This document shows, piece by piece, positions 27,188 to 36,936 of a stretch of DNA of 64,000 nt. Position 1 is the first letter of the stretch. Each line of letters opens with the position of its first letter. A program made the translations under genes and the position numbers. The notes below the pieces were generated by a model, which worked only from the letters and a program-made list of their open reading frames with translations, did not search any database and was not told the DNA's origin. The DNA lies in the NCBI RefSeq assembly GCF_004402535.1, contig NZ_SOEY01000006.1:124001-188000 (forward strand), read 5' to 3'. Source of the stretch: Cryobacterium glaciale. GTDB lineage: Bacteria; Actinomycetota; Actinomycetes; Actinomycetales; Microbacteriaceae.

Positions 27188-28606
27188 TTAGCCGACGGAT
27201 CCTTCCATGCCCATTTCAATGAGCTTGTTGAGTTCGAGGGCGTACTCCATCGGGAGCTCCCGGGCGATCGGTTCGATGAAACCGCGAACGATCATGGCCA
27301 TTGCCTCGTCTTCGGGCATGCCGCGGCTCATCAGGTAGAACAGTTGCTCTGCGCTGACGCGGGAGACGGTGGCCTCGTGGCCGAGCTGTACGTCGTCCAC
27401 GCGGATGTCGATGGACGGGTAGGTGTCGGAGCGCGACTGGGTGTCGACCAGAAGGGCGTCGCACCGAACCGTGTTGGCGGAGTGGTGCGCGGCAGCATCC
27501 ACTCGAACCTCACCACGGTAGCCGCTGCGCCCGCCACCGCGAGCGATGGACTTGGAAACGATCGACGACTGCGTGTACGGAGCCATGTGGATCATCTTGG
27601 CTCCGGCGTCCTGGTGCTGGCCGGGGCCGGCGAAGGCCACCGAAAGCGTCTCGCCCTTGGCGTGCTCCCCCATCAGGTAGATCGAGGGGTACTTCATTGT
27701 GACCTTGGAACCGATGTTGCCGTCGATCCACTCCATCGTGGCGCCTTCGCCGGCCGTGGCCCGCTTGGTGACGAGGTTGTAGACGTTGTTCGACCAGTTC
27801 TGGATGGTCGTGTAGCGAACGCGCGCGTTCTTCTTCACGACGATTTCGACCACGGCCGAGTGCAGCGAGTCGGACTTGTAGATCGGGGCCGTGCAGCCCT
27901 CGATGTAGTGCACGTAACTGCCCTCGTCGGCGATGATGAGCGTGCGCTCGAACTGGCCCATGTTCTCGGTGTTAATGCGGAAGTAGGCCTGGAGCGGGAT
28001 TTCGACGTGCACGCCGGGCGGCACGTAGACGAACGACCCGCCGGACCAGACCGCCGTGTTGAGCGCAGCGAATTTGTTGTCGCCGGAGGGGATGATGGTG
28101 CCGAAGTACTCTTCGAAGAACTCCGGGTGCTCTTTGAGCGCCGTGTCGGTGTCCATGAAGATGACGCCCTGGGCTTCGAGCTCCTCATTGATCTGGTGGT
28201 AGACCACTTCGGATTCGTACTGCGCGGCGACACCGGAGACGAGGCGCTGGCGCTCAGCTTCGGGGATGCCGAGCTTCTCGTAGGTGTTCTTAATGTCGTC
28301 GGGCAGGTCTTCCCAGGTCTGGGCCTGTTTCTCCGTTGAGCGCACAAAATACTTGATGTTGTCGAAGTCGATCTCGGAGAGGTCGGCGCCCCAGGTGGGC
28401 ATCGGCTTGCGTTCGAACAGCTGTAGGGCCTTGAGGCGTCGCTGCAGCATCCAGTCCGGCTCGGACTTCAGGTTCGAGATGTCCGTGACGACCTCGGGAG
28501 AAATACCACGGCGAGCGGATGCGCCGGCCTTGTCGGAGTCGGCCCACCCAAATTCGTAGGTTCCAATCCCCTCAAGGTCGGGACGGTCGAGCAGGACATC
28601 CGACAT
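27188..28606 (-). CDS. sufB: SUF scaffold protein SufB
   Basis: 472-residue scaffold on which the nascent Fe-S cluster forms. Seen: [40 protein letters not shown] and [20 protein letters not shown], all hallmark SufB blocks. The length is normal with no intein, although SufB inteins are common in mycobacteria. ATG 28606 follows GAGAAGAGGT; the upstream in-frame start at 28630 adds 8 unconserved residues. First gene of the operon. No sufR regulator precedes it, and sufS and sufU are absent from the window. Confidence 0.96.
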   Translation of the reverse strand: MSDVLLDRPDLEGIGTYEFGWADSDKAGASARRGISPEVVTDISNLKSEPDWMLQRRLKALQLFERKPMPTWGADLSEIDFDNIKYFVRSTEKQAQTWEDLPDDIKNTYEKLGIPEAERQRLVSGVAAQYESEVVYHQINEELEAQGVIFMDTDTALKEHPEFFEEYFGTIIPSGDNKFAALNTAVWSGGSFVYVPPGVHVEIPLQAYFRINTENMGQFERTLIIADEGSYVHYIEGCTAPIYKSDSLHSAVVEIVVKKNARVRYTTIQNWSNNVYNLVTKRATAGEGATMEWIDGNIGSKVTMKYPSIYLMGEHAKGETLSVAFAGPGQHQDAGAKMIHMAPYTQSSIVSKSIARGGGRSGYRGEVRVDAAAHHSANTVRCDALLVDTQSRSDTYPSIDIRVDDVQLGHEATVSRVSAEQLFYLMSRGMPEDEAMAMIVRGFIEPIARELPMEYALELNKLIEMGMEGSVG

Positions 28607-28959
28607 AATTACCTCTTCTCTACCCAGCACAACCCGGATATTAGTCCGGTCATTCCCGGGTGGCCCCAGTATCGATCAACTCAGTCGAGATGAACTCAGT
28701 CGAGGTGAACTCAGTGGAGACCACGGGGAACGGGTTGTGTGGACAGCTACGTTGCGTACCTAGAATATTCATGGAGTAGGAAACTAACCTGAGCCGACCA
28801 GACCTCGGTGGGGGCTGTTCGGTTCCGATTGCAAACGTGCAATCACCATGACCGCACGAAGTATCTCCATGAGATATCAATTCTACAGGTTGATCAGCAG
28901 GATACGCGTGCTTTGCGGGTCGATTTACATTTGCACAGGGCACGATCAGAAGACACTCG
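28607..28959. promoter_or_regulatory. Divergent control region between sufB and ctaA
   Basis: 353 nt with no convincing gene and a visibly lower GC content toward ctaA. It contains three 15-nt tandem repeats (28674-28718), a perfect inverted repeat GATTGCA-N4-TGCAATC (28827-28844), and a second, TATCTC-N3-GAGATA (28862-28876). The two inverted repeats sit about 85-130 nt upstream of ctaA and look like operators. Which regulator binds is unknown. Iron, heme or cluster-responsive factors are plausible given the flanking genes. Confidence 0.5.
28674..28718. repeat. Three 15-nt tandem repeats upstream of sufB
   Basis: Units 28674-28688, 28689-28703 and 28704-28718 read GATCAACTCAGTCGA, GATGAACTCAGTCGA and GGTGAACTCAGTGGA. 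Each neighbour pair differs at one to three positions. They lie 68-112 nt upstream of the sufB start and could be stacked binding sites or a slippage product. Confidence 0.85.
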
Positions 28960-29931
28960 ATGAGAAGCAACACAGTGGGAGCAGAACCGGTGAATGCGAT
29001 ATACCAGTGGTTACCGAGCGCTATCGACGCACGGATTCGGGTGGTCGCCTGGCTGTCACTTGTGACGGAGATTTTGATTGTCGGAACCGGAGGCGCTGTT
29101 CGCCTGACGGGTTCCGGGCTCGGCTGCCCGACCTGGCCGACCTGTGTCGCCGGGTCCCTGGTGCCGACACAGGAGATGGGGGTGCACGGAGTCATCGAAT
29201 TCGGAAACCGACTGATGACCGGGCTGATCGGCATCATTGCGATCGCGGCCGTCGTGCTGCTCTGGCGTCTCCGCAAGGGGCGCAAGGACCTGTTCGTGCT
29301 CGCCGTGATCCTCGGATCCGGCGTTCTGGCGCAGGCGCTCGTCGGCGGCGTCACCGTGTTGACCGGCCTCAACCCCTTCATCGTTGGATTTCACTTCACC
29401 GCGTCGCTCATCATGGTCTGCATCGCGACCGTGCTCGTGCACCGGGTCTACCTCGCACCGGGCCTGCGCGCACTGGTCGTGCCGGTCGGTTTCGCCGGGC
29501 TCGCCCACGCCACGAGTTTCGTCGTTGCGCTGACCGTACTGATGGGTGTGCTCACCACCGCCTCCGGACCGCATTCGGGCGATGTTGCCGCTGGGCGCAC
29601 CGGCTTCAACGCCGAGTTGCTCGAGCACCTGCACGCCTGGCCGGGCTACGCGACGCTGGTCCTGACGCTCGTGCTGGTCGGGGCATCCGTTCGTGGCAAG
29701 CTGCCCGTGCGTTCCTTCGTCGTCACGTTGCTGGTGGTCGAGCTCGTGCAGATTGTGGTCGGACTGCTGCAGGCAAATCTGGGGCTCCCGCCGTTGCTCG
29801 TCGGGCTGCACATGGTGCTCGCCTGCGTGCTTGCCGCAGCGATGACCGCCGTTGTGCTGAACCTCAAGGCCCCAGTCGGTCAGCCCGCCGGACTCCCCGA
29901 GTTTGCCGGGAACGGGACCGCGAGGAATTAG
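28960..29931 (+). CDS. ctaA: Heme A synthase
   Basis: 323-residue integral membrane enzyme oxidising heme O to heme A for aa3-type oxidase. About eight transmembrane helices are evident. The signature GTGGAVRLTGSGLGCPTWPT, with GVHGVIEFGNRLMTG supplying the conserved Glu and His ligands, identifies CtaA/COX15. The ATG at 28960 is listed; GTG at 28990 with GGGAG nearby is an equally good start and removes 10 residues. It is divergent from the SUF operon. CtaB, which makes its heme O substrate, is convergent about 700 nt downstream. Confidence 0.93.
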   Translation: MRSNTVGAEPVNAIYQWLPSAIDARIRVVAWLSLVTEILIVGTGGAVRLTGSGLGCPTWPTCVAGSLVPTQEMGVHGVIEFGNRLMTGLIGIIAIAAVVLLWRLRKGRKDLFVLAVILGSGVLAQALVGGVTVLTGLNPFIVGFHFTASLIMVCIATVLVHRVYLAPGLRALVVPVGFAGLAHATSFVVALTVLMGVLTTASGPHSGDVAAGRTGFNAELLEHLHAWPGYATLVLTLVLVGASVRGKLPVRSFVVTLLVVELVQIVVGLLQANLGLPPLLVGLHMVLACVLAAAMTAVVLNLKAPVGQPAGLPEFAGNGTARN

Positions 29932-29978
29932 TTCGCGTAGCTCTCCCCCGGCGGTGCCGGCCGGTGTACTCTCCAGAC

Positions 29979-30566
29979 ATGCATCTCGCTCCGGGAGCCA
30001 AATCGAAGCCGCCAGACGATGCGGCGCGCCTTGCCCTGTTCGGTCCGCCGGTGTTCGGTTTCGTGCCGCAATCGCGCATCCAGGAGCGCGGCTGGAGCTG
30101 GTACGGCAACCATGGCCGCACGCTCGAAGCGCAGGCGCATTACTGGCTCGCCGACCCGTCGGGCAATTTTTGGTTCGAAGATTCCCCGGCCGGACCGGTC
30201 GGCATCGCCGAACTGCGCGGCTTCGTCTTCACCGACGTGCCGGGATCCACCAGTCGCGGCGGGGACCCCATTCGGGATGCGCTCAACCAACACCTGCAGT
30301 ACATCGTGATGAACTACGCCAAGAACCCGTACGACTTCGGGTCGCAACTGTGGGCGGACCGACACACGCAGCAGCAGTCGGAGATCGAGCTGGCACTGGC
30401 CCACCGGTCGAATCTGGTCGTGGACGACAGGGCCCTGCCCGCCATCACCGTCACGGCCTCCGACTTCACGGCGACCGCGATGGCCCTGGCCGGACGCGTT
30501 GTCACCGTCGTCATCCACTCGGCGGACGTCGGCAAGATCGACACCCGCCTCACCCGGCGGGTCTAA
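29979..30566 (+). CDS. Conserved hypothetical protein
   Basis: 195-residue soluble protein without signal peptide, membrane segment or a motif I recognise. It is rich in aromatic residues in the first half (RGWSWYGNHGRTLEAQAHYW) and has a helical middle (NQHLQYIVMNYAKNPYDFGS). The open frame extends upstream across ctaA, but that part is an overlapping shadow. ATG 29979, 47 nt after ctaA, gives a self-consistent protein. Its position between ctaA and ctaB suggests it belongs to the same transcript as ctaA. Role unknown. Confidence 0.75.
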   Translation: MHLAPGAKSKPPDDAARLALFGPPVFGFVPQSRIQERGWSWYGNHGRTLEAQAHYWLADPSGNFWFEDSPAGPVGIAELRGFVFTDVPGSTSRGGDPIRDALNQHLQYIVMNYAKNPYDFGSQLWADRHTQQQSEIELALAHRSNLVVDDRALPAITVTASDFTATAMALAGRVVTVVIHSADVGKIDTRLTRRV

Positions 30567-30605
30567 ATCAGTCAGAGGCGGACGACGAAAACGAGGCGCG
30601 CCGGC

Positions 30606-31526
30606 CTAGAACGGGAGCAGCGGGTCGACTCCGACGGCGACGAACAACAGGGTCAGGTAGGCGATCGAACCGTGGAAGACACGCATCGGTGACACGTGCT
30701 CGTGCCGAATAGCCAAGCTGTACAGGCGGTGTGTCTCATAGATGAACCAACCACCGGTGACGAGCGCGGTAAAGCTATACAGAAGTCCCATGTCGGCGAT
30801 AGGAATGAGCAGCAGCGAGCAGGCGACGGTAGCCCACGCATAGAGGATGACCTGCAGGCCGACCTGGGCGCGACCACGCACCACGGCGAGCATGGGAACT
30901 CCGGCGGCCTGGTAGTCGCTGCGGTATTTCATCGACAGCGGCCAGTAGTGCGGTGGTGTCCAGAGGAAGATGATCATAAAGAGAATGATCGGCGGCCAGG
31001 ACAGGTCACCGGTCACGGCAGCCCAGCCGATCAGTACGGGCATGCACCCGGCGACACCGCCCCAGACGATGTTCTGCGGGGTGCGACGTTTGAGGATGAT
31101 CGTGTAGAACACGACGTAGAGCAGAATGGCACCGAACGACAGCGCGGCGGCGAGCCAGTTGATCAGCAGTCCCAGCCACAGAATGGACGCAGCGCCCAAC
31201 GCCCACGCAAAGATCAGGGCTTCCCGATCGCTCAGTTCTCCCGTGACCAGCGGCCGATTCTTGGTGCGCTTCATGAGGCGATCGATATCGCGATCGAGGT
31301 AACAATTGAACGCACCAGCCGAGCCGGCGCTGAGCGATCCGCCGACCAGCGTTGCCAGGATCAACCACAGATTGGGGATTCCTCGCTCGGCGAGCAACAT
31401 TGTGGGGGCAGTGACCACCAGGAGCAGCTCGACGACTCGCGGTTTGGTGAGGGAGATGTAGGCCTTGATGGTGCGCTTCAGTGTGCGCGGTCCGCTCCGG
31501 ACCGGGGTCTTCAGGGCGACGTCCAT
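30606..31526 (-). CDS. ctaB: Protoheme IX farnesyltransferase (heme O synthase)
   Basis: 306-residue UbiA-superfamily prenyltransferase that attaches farnesyl to heme B to make heme O. The prenyl-diphosphate metal motif [20 protein letters not shown] is present, followed by the second Asp-rich loop in the [20 protein letters not shown] region. Nine hydrophobic helices are expected and evident. ATG 31526 follows AGAGGA; the upstream in-frame extension is unconserved. Divergent from tkt, as in many actinobacteria. Confidence 0.94.
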   Translation of the reverse strand: MDVALKTPVRSGPRTLKRTIKAYISLTKPRVVELLLVVTAPTMLLAERGIPNLWLILATLVGGSLSAGSAGAFNCYLDRDIDRLMKRTKNRPLVTGELSDREALIFAWALGAASILWLGLLINWLAAALSFGAILLYVVFYTIILKRRTPQNIVWGGVAGCMPVLIGWAAVTGDLSWPPIILFMIIFLWTPPHYWPLSMKYRSDYQAAGVPMLAVVRGRAQVGLQVILYAWATVACSLLLIPIADMGLLYSFTALVTGGWFIYETHRLYSLAIRHEHVSPMRVFHGSIAYLTLLFVAVGVDPLLPF

Positions 31527-31872
31527 TAATCCTCTAACGCTAGGCAAGTCTTCCCATTCTAGGACACAGCCGCGCGACGCTCCACCGCAGCCCGGATCCG
31601 GATTGTGACTCCATGTCACGTCATTTCGAGCGTCCCGGCACATTCCTTACGTATACTTGCAGTGCTCCCCACAGTGAATCAGTAGTTCGGCGAGCCCCCG
31701 GGTGGGAGATGGCAGCGTGAAGCAGGCCAACTCGCTGGGGGTGACACTTCGCTTGCAGTCCAGCGCCAGGAAGGCGCGACGGGCAAGAACGAAACGGTTG
31801 CCGACAATTGCACAACTATCAAAGGATGGGTTGAGCTCAACCCGCCTTCGCTTCAATGAAGGGTTACGTGAC
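31527..31872. promoter_or_regulatory. Divergent ctaB-tkt intergenic region
   Basis: 346 nt with no supportable gene. A TATACT at 31652-31657 is a possible -10 box for tkt, though I could not identify a good -35. A perfect 16-bp palindrome, GGGTTGAGCTCAACCC, lies at 31828-31843, 29 nt before the tkt start; it could be an operator or an mRNA hairpin. The 200-nt leader implied by that promoter is long for a metabolic gene. Confidence 0.45.
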
Positions 31873-33966
31873 GTGGCAGCTTTCCAATGGGATTCCATTG
31901 ACGATCAGGCGGTCAATACCGCGCGCATTCTGGCGGCTGACGCCGTGGAGAAAGTTGGGAATGGGCATCCGGGCACCGCGATGAGCCTCGCCCCGGCCGC
32001 GTACCTGCTGTTCCAGAAGATCATGCGCCGCGACCCGGCCGATAACGAGTGGATCGGTCGCGACCGCTTCATTCTCTCGGTCGGCCACAGCTCGCTCACC
32101 CAGTACGTGCAGTTGTACCTCGGTGGCTACGGCCTCGAGCTCGAAGACCTCAAAGCCCTGCGCACCTGGGGATCCAAGACCCCCGGCCACCCGGAATACG
32201 GCCACACCGACGGCGTCGAGATCACGACCGGCCCGCTCGGCCAGGGCCTGGCATCCGCTGTCGGGTTCGCCTACGCGTCGCGTTTCGAGCGTGGCCTGTT
32301 CGACCCGGATGCCGCCGCAGGCGCCAGCCCGTTCGACCACTTCGTCTATGTCATCGCCGGGGACGGCGACTTGCAGGAAGGCATCACGAGCGAGGCATCC
32401 TCTCTCGCCGGCCACCAGCAGCTTGGCAACCTCATTGCCATCTACGACAGCAACCAGATCTCGATCGAGGACGATACCAACATCGCCTTCACGGAGGACG
32501 TCGCTGCGCGCTATGCCGCCTATGACTGGCACGTGCAGACGGTGGATTGGAAGAAGACCGGCTCCTACGTCGAAGACGTCGCCGAGCTACACAAGGCCAT
32601 CGAGGCCGCACAGAACGAAACCGGCAAGCCGAGCCTGATCATCCTCAAGACGATCATCGGTTGGCCGAGCCCGAAGAAGCAGAACACCGGCAAGATCCAC
32701 GGCTCCGCCCTCGGCGCCGAGGAACTCGCCGGGGTCAAGTCGGTTTTGGGCTTCGACCCGGAGAAGGCCTTCGACGTGGCCCCCGCGGTCATCGCCCACA
32801 CCCGCCTGGCCGTGGAGCGCGGCGCCACCGCCCACGCCGAATGGACCCTGCAGTTCGATGCCTGGGCGACGGCCAACCCCGAGCGCAAGATCCTGCTCGA
32901 CCGGGTGCTGTCCGGCGACCTGCCCGACGGCGTCGACGACGCCCTCCCGCTCTTCCCCGGCGGCACCGCGGTCTCGACCCGCGCAGCCTCCGGCAAGGTG
33001 CTCACCGCCCTCGGCGGCGTCATCCCGGAACTGTGGGGCGGCTCGGCCGACCTCGCCGAGTCGAACAACACCACCATCGGCGGCGCCGCCTCATTCATTC
33101 CGAGTGAGCACTCCACCGGTGCATGGACCGGGAACTCCTACGGTCGCGTACTGCACTTCGGCATCCGTGAACACGCCATGGCCGCGATTCTCAACGGCAT
33201 CGTGCTGCACGGCAACACCCGCCCGTTTGGCGGTACCTTCCTGATCTTCAGCGACTACATGCGCCCGGCCGTTCGCCTGGCAGCGCTCATGAAGGCGCCG
33301 TCGATCTTCGTCTGGACCCACGACTCCGTCGCGCTCGGCGAGGACGGCCCCACCCACCAGCCGATCGAACAGCTCGCCACCCTGCGCGCGATCCCCGGAC
33401 TCGACGTGGTGCGCCCCGGCGACGCCAACGAAACCGCCTGGGCCTGGAAGACCATTCTGGAACGCCGGGGCGGCCCGGCCGGGATCGCCCTGACCCGCCA
33501 GAACATTCCGGTGTACGAGCGTGGCGAGGGCGCAGCATCCGCTGAAGTCTTCGCCTCGGCGAAGAACGTAGCCCGCGGCGCCTACGTGCTGGCCGAAGCA
33601 GCCGGCGGCACCCCGGATGTCATCCTGATCGGCACCGGCTCCGAGGTGCAGCTTGCCGTGGACGCCCGCGCGCAGCTGGCCCTCGAAGGTATCAACGCCC
33701 GCGTGGTCAGCGCCCCGTGCCTGGAATGGTTCGAAGAGCAGAGCAGCGAATACCGCGAATCGGTGCTTCCGGCCGCGATCACGGCCCGCGTGTCGGTCGA
33801 AGCAGGCCTCGCGCTGACCTGGCGCGGTTACGTCGGAGACGCCGGCCGCAGCATCTCCATCGAGCACTTCGGGGCGTCCGCTGACTACCAGACGCTGTTC
33901 CGCGAATTCGGCATCACCACCGAGGCCGTCGTCACTGCCGCCAAGGAATCAATCAGCGCAGCCTGA
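31873..33966 (+). CDS. tkt: Transketolase
   Basis: 697-residue thiamine-diphosphate enzyme moving two-carbon units between sugar phosphates. N-terminal [20 protein letters not shown] and GHSSLTQY; the ThDP/Mg motif [20 protein letters not shown] and its Asn in YDSNQ; the pyrimidine-binding region [14 protein letters not shown]; and the conserved [23 protein letters not shown] at 31873 gives the usual length; the frame is open 57 codons further up, without similarity. First gene of the pentose-phosphate block, with tal following after 93 nt. Confidence 0.96.
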   Translation: MAAFQWDSIDDQAVNTARILAADAVEKVGNGHPGTAMSLAPAAYLLFQKIMRRDPADNEWIGRDRFILSVGHSSLTQYVQLYLGGYGLELEDLKALRTWGSKTPGHPEYGHTDGVEITTGPLGQGLASAVGFAYASRFERGLFDPDAAAGASPFDHFVYVIAGDGDLQEGITSEASSLAGHQQLGNLIAIYDSNQISIEDDTNIAFTEDVAARYAAYDWHVQTVDWKKTGSYVEDVAELHKAIEAAQNETGKPSLIILKTIIGWPSPKKQNTGKIHGSALGAEELAGVKSVLGFDPEKAFDVAPAVIAHTRLAVERGATAHAEWTLQFDAWATANPERKILLDRVLSGDLPDGVDDALPLFPGGTAVSTRAASGKVLTALGGVIPELWGGSADLAESNNTTIGGAASFIPSEHSTGAWTGNSYGRVLHFGIREHAMAAILNGIVLHGNTRPFGGTFLIFSDYMRPAVRLAALMKAPSIFVWTHDSVALGEDGPTHQPIEQLATLRAIPGLDVVRPGDANETAWAWKTILERRGGPAGIALTRQNIPVYERGEGAASAEVFASAKNVARGAYVLAEAAGGTPDVILIGTGSEVQLAVDARAQLALEGINARVVSAPCLEWFEEQSSEYRESVLPAAITARVSVEAGLALTWRGYVGDAGRSISIEHFGASADYQTLFREFGITTEAVVTAAKESISAA

Positions 33967-33967
33967 T

Positions 33968-33990
33968 GTTGGCCCCAAAACGGGGTCAAC
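33968..33990 (+). terminator. Weak hairpin after tkt
   Basis: GTTGGCCCC (33968-33976) can pair with GGGGTCAAC (33982-33990), one G-U pair, 5-nt loop. There is no T-run, so partial attenuation between tkt and tal is as likely as full termination. Confidence 0.4.
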
Positions 33991-34059
33991 ACCGCACTAT
34001 CCTCTCCACCACACCGCATCAGCCCACTGCCTGACGGCAGCACTAAGGAGATTTCAACA

Positions 34060-35202
34060 ATGACAAACTCGACACCCCTCGCCCAGCTGTCAGCAGCCGG
34101 CGTCAGCATCTGGCTCGACGACCTTTCCCGCGAACGCATCAACTCCGGCGGACTGCAGGACCTGATCAGGAACAGTAACGTCGTCGGCGTCACCACCAAC
34201 CCGACCATCTTCGCCGGCGCCCTCGCCAAGGGCGAGGCCTACACCGAGCAGGTCGCGGCCCTGGCTGCGGCCGGCACGAACGTGACCGACGCCGTCTTCG
34301 CCATCACCACCGACGACGTCGCTGCCGCCTGTGACATCTTTCGCCCGGTCTACGACTCGACCAATGGCCAGGACGGCCGCGTCTCGATCGAGGTCGAGCC
34401 GAGCCTCGCCCGCGACGCTGCCGGAACGGTCGCTGAAGCCCAGCAGCTCTGGGCCAAGGTCAACCGCGCCAACGCGATGATCAAGATCCCCGCGACGGTC
34501 GAGGGCCTCGAAGCCATCACGGCGACGATCGCCCTCGGTATCAGCGTCAACGTCACCCTGATCTTCAGCCTTGAACGTCACCGCCAGGTCATCAACGCCT
34601 ACCTCGCCGGACTCGAGAAGGCCAAGGCCGCCGGTATCGACCTCTCGACGATTCACTCGGTCGCCTCGTTCTTCGTCTCCCGCGTCGACTCCGAGATCAA
34701 CGCCCGCCTTGAGGCGATCGGAACTCCCGAGGCCCTCGCCCTCAAGAGTCAGGCCGGCGTCGCCAATGCGCAACTCGCCTACCAGGTGTACGAGCAGGCG
34801 TTCAGCAGTGAGCGCGCACTCGGCCTGATCAAGGCCGGCGCCACCAAGCAGCGCCCGCTCTGGGCCTCGACCGGAGTCAAGGACGCCAGCCTGCCCGACA
34901 CCCTCTACGTGACCGAGCTGGTCGCCCCCGAGGTCGTCAACACGATGCCCGAGAAGACCATGCAGGCCGCCGCCGACCACGGCATCATCCCCGCCGACTC
35001 GGTCACCGGCTCGTACGCCGCCGCGAACGCCGTACTCGACGCACTCGCAGCCCAGGGCGTCTCGTACGCCGACGTGACCCGCCTGCTCGAAGAAGAGGGC
35101 CTGTCCAAGTTCGAGGTGTCCTGGAACGAACTGCGGGGCACCGTACAGACCGCCCTCACCGCCGCCTCGACCAGCGCGGCCCCGACAAGCTCGGCAGTCT
35201 GA
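34060..35202 (+). CDS. tal: Transaldolase
   Basis: 380-residue transaldolase transferring a dihydroxyacetone unit in the pentose-phosphate pathway. It has [15 protein letters not shown] near the N-terminus and the Schiff-base lysine in [15 protein letters not shown], plus [19 protein letters not shown]. Length fits the long actinobacterial/cyanobacterial class rather than the short E. coli B type. AAGGAG lies just before the ATG. The stop and the pgi start share one base (TGATG), so pgi is translationally coupled. Confidence 0.95.
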   Translation: MTNSTPLAQLSAAGVSIWLDDLSRERINSGGLQDLIRNSNVVGVTTNPTIFAGALAKGEAYTEQVAALAAAGTNVTDAVFAITTDDVAAACDIFRPVYDSTNGQDGRVSIEVEPSLARDAAGTVAEAQQLWAKVNRANAMIKIPATVEGLEAITATIALGISVNVTLIFSLERHRQVINAYLAGLEKAKAAGIDLSTIHSVASFFVSRVDSEINARLEAIGTPEALALKSQAGVANAQLAYQVYEQAFSSERALGLIKAGATKQRPLWASTGVKDASLPDTLYVTELVAPEVVNTMPEKTMQAAADHGIIPADSVTGSYAAANAVLDALAAQGVSYADVTRLLEEEGLSKFEVSWNELRGTVQTALTAASTSAAPTSSAV

Positions 35203-36803
35203 TGAGCTTTCGCATCTCGGTGAGTGGCTTAGCTGCCGATGCCGTGCGCGCCACCGTGCCTGCCCTGGTCACGGATCTGGTCGCCTCCGGCATCACGGCC
35301 CTGGATCCCGCCCTGTGGGGCCCTGAGGCCGAAGCCGAGGCCGCTGTGCGCCTCGGCTGGACCGAGTCCGTCGCGGTGTCCCGCCCGCTCGTCGCCGAAA
35401 TCGTGGAACTGCGGGCCACCCTGCAGGCTCGCGGTGTCAGCCAGATCGCCCTCGCCGGCATGGGCGGATCGTCACTCGCCCCCGAGGTCATCACCCGCAC
35501 CGCCGGCGTCACCCTCACGGTGCTCGACGCGACCGACCCCGGACAGGTGCTCGCCGCGCTTAACGACAACCTGGCCGGTACAGCCCTGGTGGTTTCGTCC
35601 AAGAGCGGTTCGACGGTCGAAACCGACAGCCAGCGCCGCGTCTTCGAACGCGCATTCCGCGCGATCGGTATCGACCCGGCCGACCGCATCATCGTCGTGA
35701 CCGATCCCGGGTCGCCCCTCGAGGCATCCGCTCGGGAAGCGGGCTACCGTGTCTTCACTGCCGACCCGACCGTCGGCGGTCGCTACTCCGCACTGACCGC
35801 CTTCGGTCTCGTCCCGTCGGGACTGGCCGGAGTCGACGTCGGCGCGCTGCTCGACGAGGCCGAATCGATCACCCTGGCCTTGGCCGTGGACTCCCCCGAG
35901 AACCCAGGACTCGTGCTCGGCGCGGCGATCGCAGCCACCAACCCGCGGCGCGACAAGCTCGCCATCGTCTCGGACGGGACCCACATCGTCGGCTTCGCCG
36001 ACTGGGTCGAACAGCTCATCGCTGAATCCACCGGCAAGCTCGGTACCGGCATCCTGCCGGTCGTGCTCGAGCTCGACGCTCCCGAACTGGCCGAGGCGCT
36101 GCCGGATGTGCAGCTCGTGCGGGTCGTCGCTGATGCCGGACCCGAACTATTCGGTGACTCAGGCGACGAGATTCGCGTCAGCGGTACCCTCGGGGCCCAG
36201 TTCTTAGTCTGGGAGTACGCAACCGTCGTCGCCGGGCGCCTGCTCGGCATCAACCCGTTTGACCAGCCCGACGTCGAGTCCGCCAAGATCGCCACGCGGG
36301 GTCTGCTCGACGCCCGCCCGGCGCCGGAGCCGGCCGCGTTCATCGCGGACGGTATTGAAGTGCGTGGTACCCCGCACGTCATCGGTGCCGCGAGCGACCT
36401 CGCCTCAGCGATTGATGCGCTGCTCGAGGAGCTCGGCCCTGACGGGTACGTTGCCGTGCAGGCCTATGTCGACCGTCTCGCCCTTCCGGAACTGGCCGAG
36501 ATTCGCAACAAACTCGCCGCGTTATCGAAGCGTCCGGTCACCTTCGGCTGGGGTCCGCGCTTTCTGCACTCCACCGGGCAGTTCCACAAGGGCGGACCGG
36601 CAACGGCCGTCTACCTGCAGATCCTGGCCACGCCGGCGGAGGACCTCGACATTCCCGAGCGTCCGTTCACTTTTGGTGAGCTGATCCAGGCGCAGGCGAG
36701 CGGCGATGCCAGCGTGCTCGCCGAGCATGGACGCCCGGTTTTGACGTTGACCCTGACGCAGCCCAAGCAGAACATCAGGGCCCTGTTCCAGGCCCTGGCT
36801 TAG
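35202..36803 (+). CDS. pgi: Glucose-6-phosphate isomerase
   Basis: 533-residue phosphoglucose isomerase. It shows ALAGMGGSSLAPEVI and the phosphate-binding VVSSKSGSTVETDSQ, with the TVGGRYSALTAFGLVPSGLA block and GWGPRFLHSTGQFHKGGPAT near the C-terminus. The sequence is of the type found fused to transaldolase in some bacteria; here tal and pgi are separate but overlap by one base, as if recently split or never fused. A strong hairpin follows at once. Confidence 0.92.
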   Translation: MSFRISVSGLAADAVRATVPALVTDLVASGITALDPALWGPEAEAEAAVRLGWTESVAVSRPLVAEIVELRATLQARGVSQIALAGMGGSSLAPEVITRTAGVTLTVLDATDPGQVLAALNDNLAGTALVVSSKSGSTVETDSQRRVFERAFRAIGIDPADRIIVVTDPGSPLEASAREAGYRVFTADPTVGGRYSALTAFGLVPSGLAGVDVGALLDEAESITLALAVDSPENPGLVLGAAIAATNPRRDKLAIVSDGTHIVGFADWVEQLIAESTGKLGTGILPVVLELDAPELAEALPDVQLVRVVADAGPELFGDSGDEIRVSGTLGAQFLVWEYATVVAGRLLGINPFDQPDVESAKIATRGLLDARPAPEPAAFIADGIEVRGTPHVIGAASDLASAIDALLEELGPDGYVAVQAYVDRLALPELAEIRNKLAALSKRPVTFGWGPRFLHSTGQFHKGGPATAVYLQILATPAEDLDIPERPFTFGELIQAQASGDASVLAEHGRPVLTLTLTQPKQNIRALFQALA

Positions 36804-36805
36804 CC

Positions 36806-36850
36806 GGTGGTTGGTTCCTCGCGGGTATTTGCCGGGAGGAACCAACCACC
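36806..36850 (+). terminator. Long hairpin terminator after pgi
   Basis: A 15-bp perfect inverted repeat: 36806-36820 (GGTGGTTGGTTCCTC) with its complement at 36836-36850, 15-nt loop. It begins just after the pgi stop and is followed by CGTTCCTTTTC. It separates tkt-tal-pgi from zwf-opcA-pgl. Confidence 0.8.
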
Positions 36851-36936
36851 GCACCGATCGTTCCTTTTCACAGCACCCACTGATCTGTCCCTGATGTATC
36901 CCGAAATTTTCTGCACTGTCCCGTCAAAGGAGCTGC

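Noticed and set aside
27188-28606. Possible SufB intein
   Set aside because: Protein has normal length (472) with continuous SufB blocks and no intein motifs.
28674-28718. CRISPR-like array
   Set aside because: Only three 15-nt units directly abutting, without spacers and with no cas genes nearby.
28650-29381. 243-codon minus-strand frame over the suf-ctaA gap
   Set aside because: Covers tandem repeats and antisense ctaA. Thr/Ser-rich composition with no motif.
28848-30566. 572-codon plus-strand frame spanning ctaA
   Set aside because: Its first two thirds overlap ctaA in another frame and are Arg/His-rich noise. Only the part from 29979 looks like a protein.
31702-31872. 57-codon N-terminal extension of transketolase
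   Set aside because: Unconserved, Arg/Ser-rich, and covers the promoter and the 16-bp palindrome. GTG 31873 gives the standard length.
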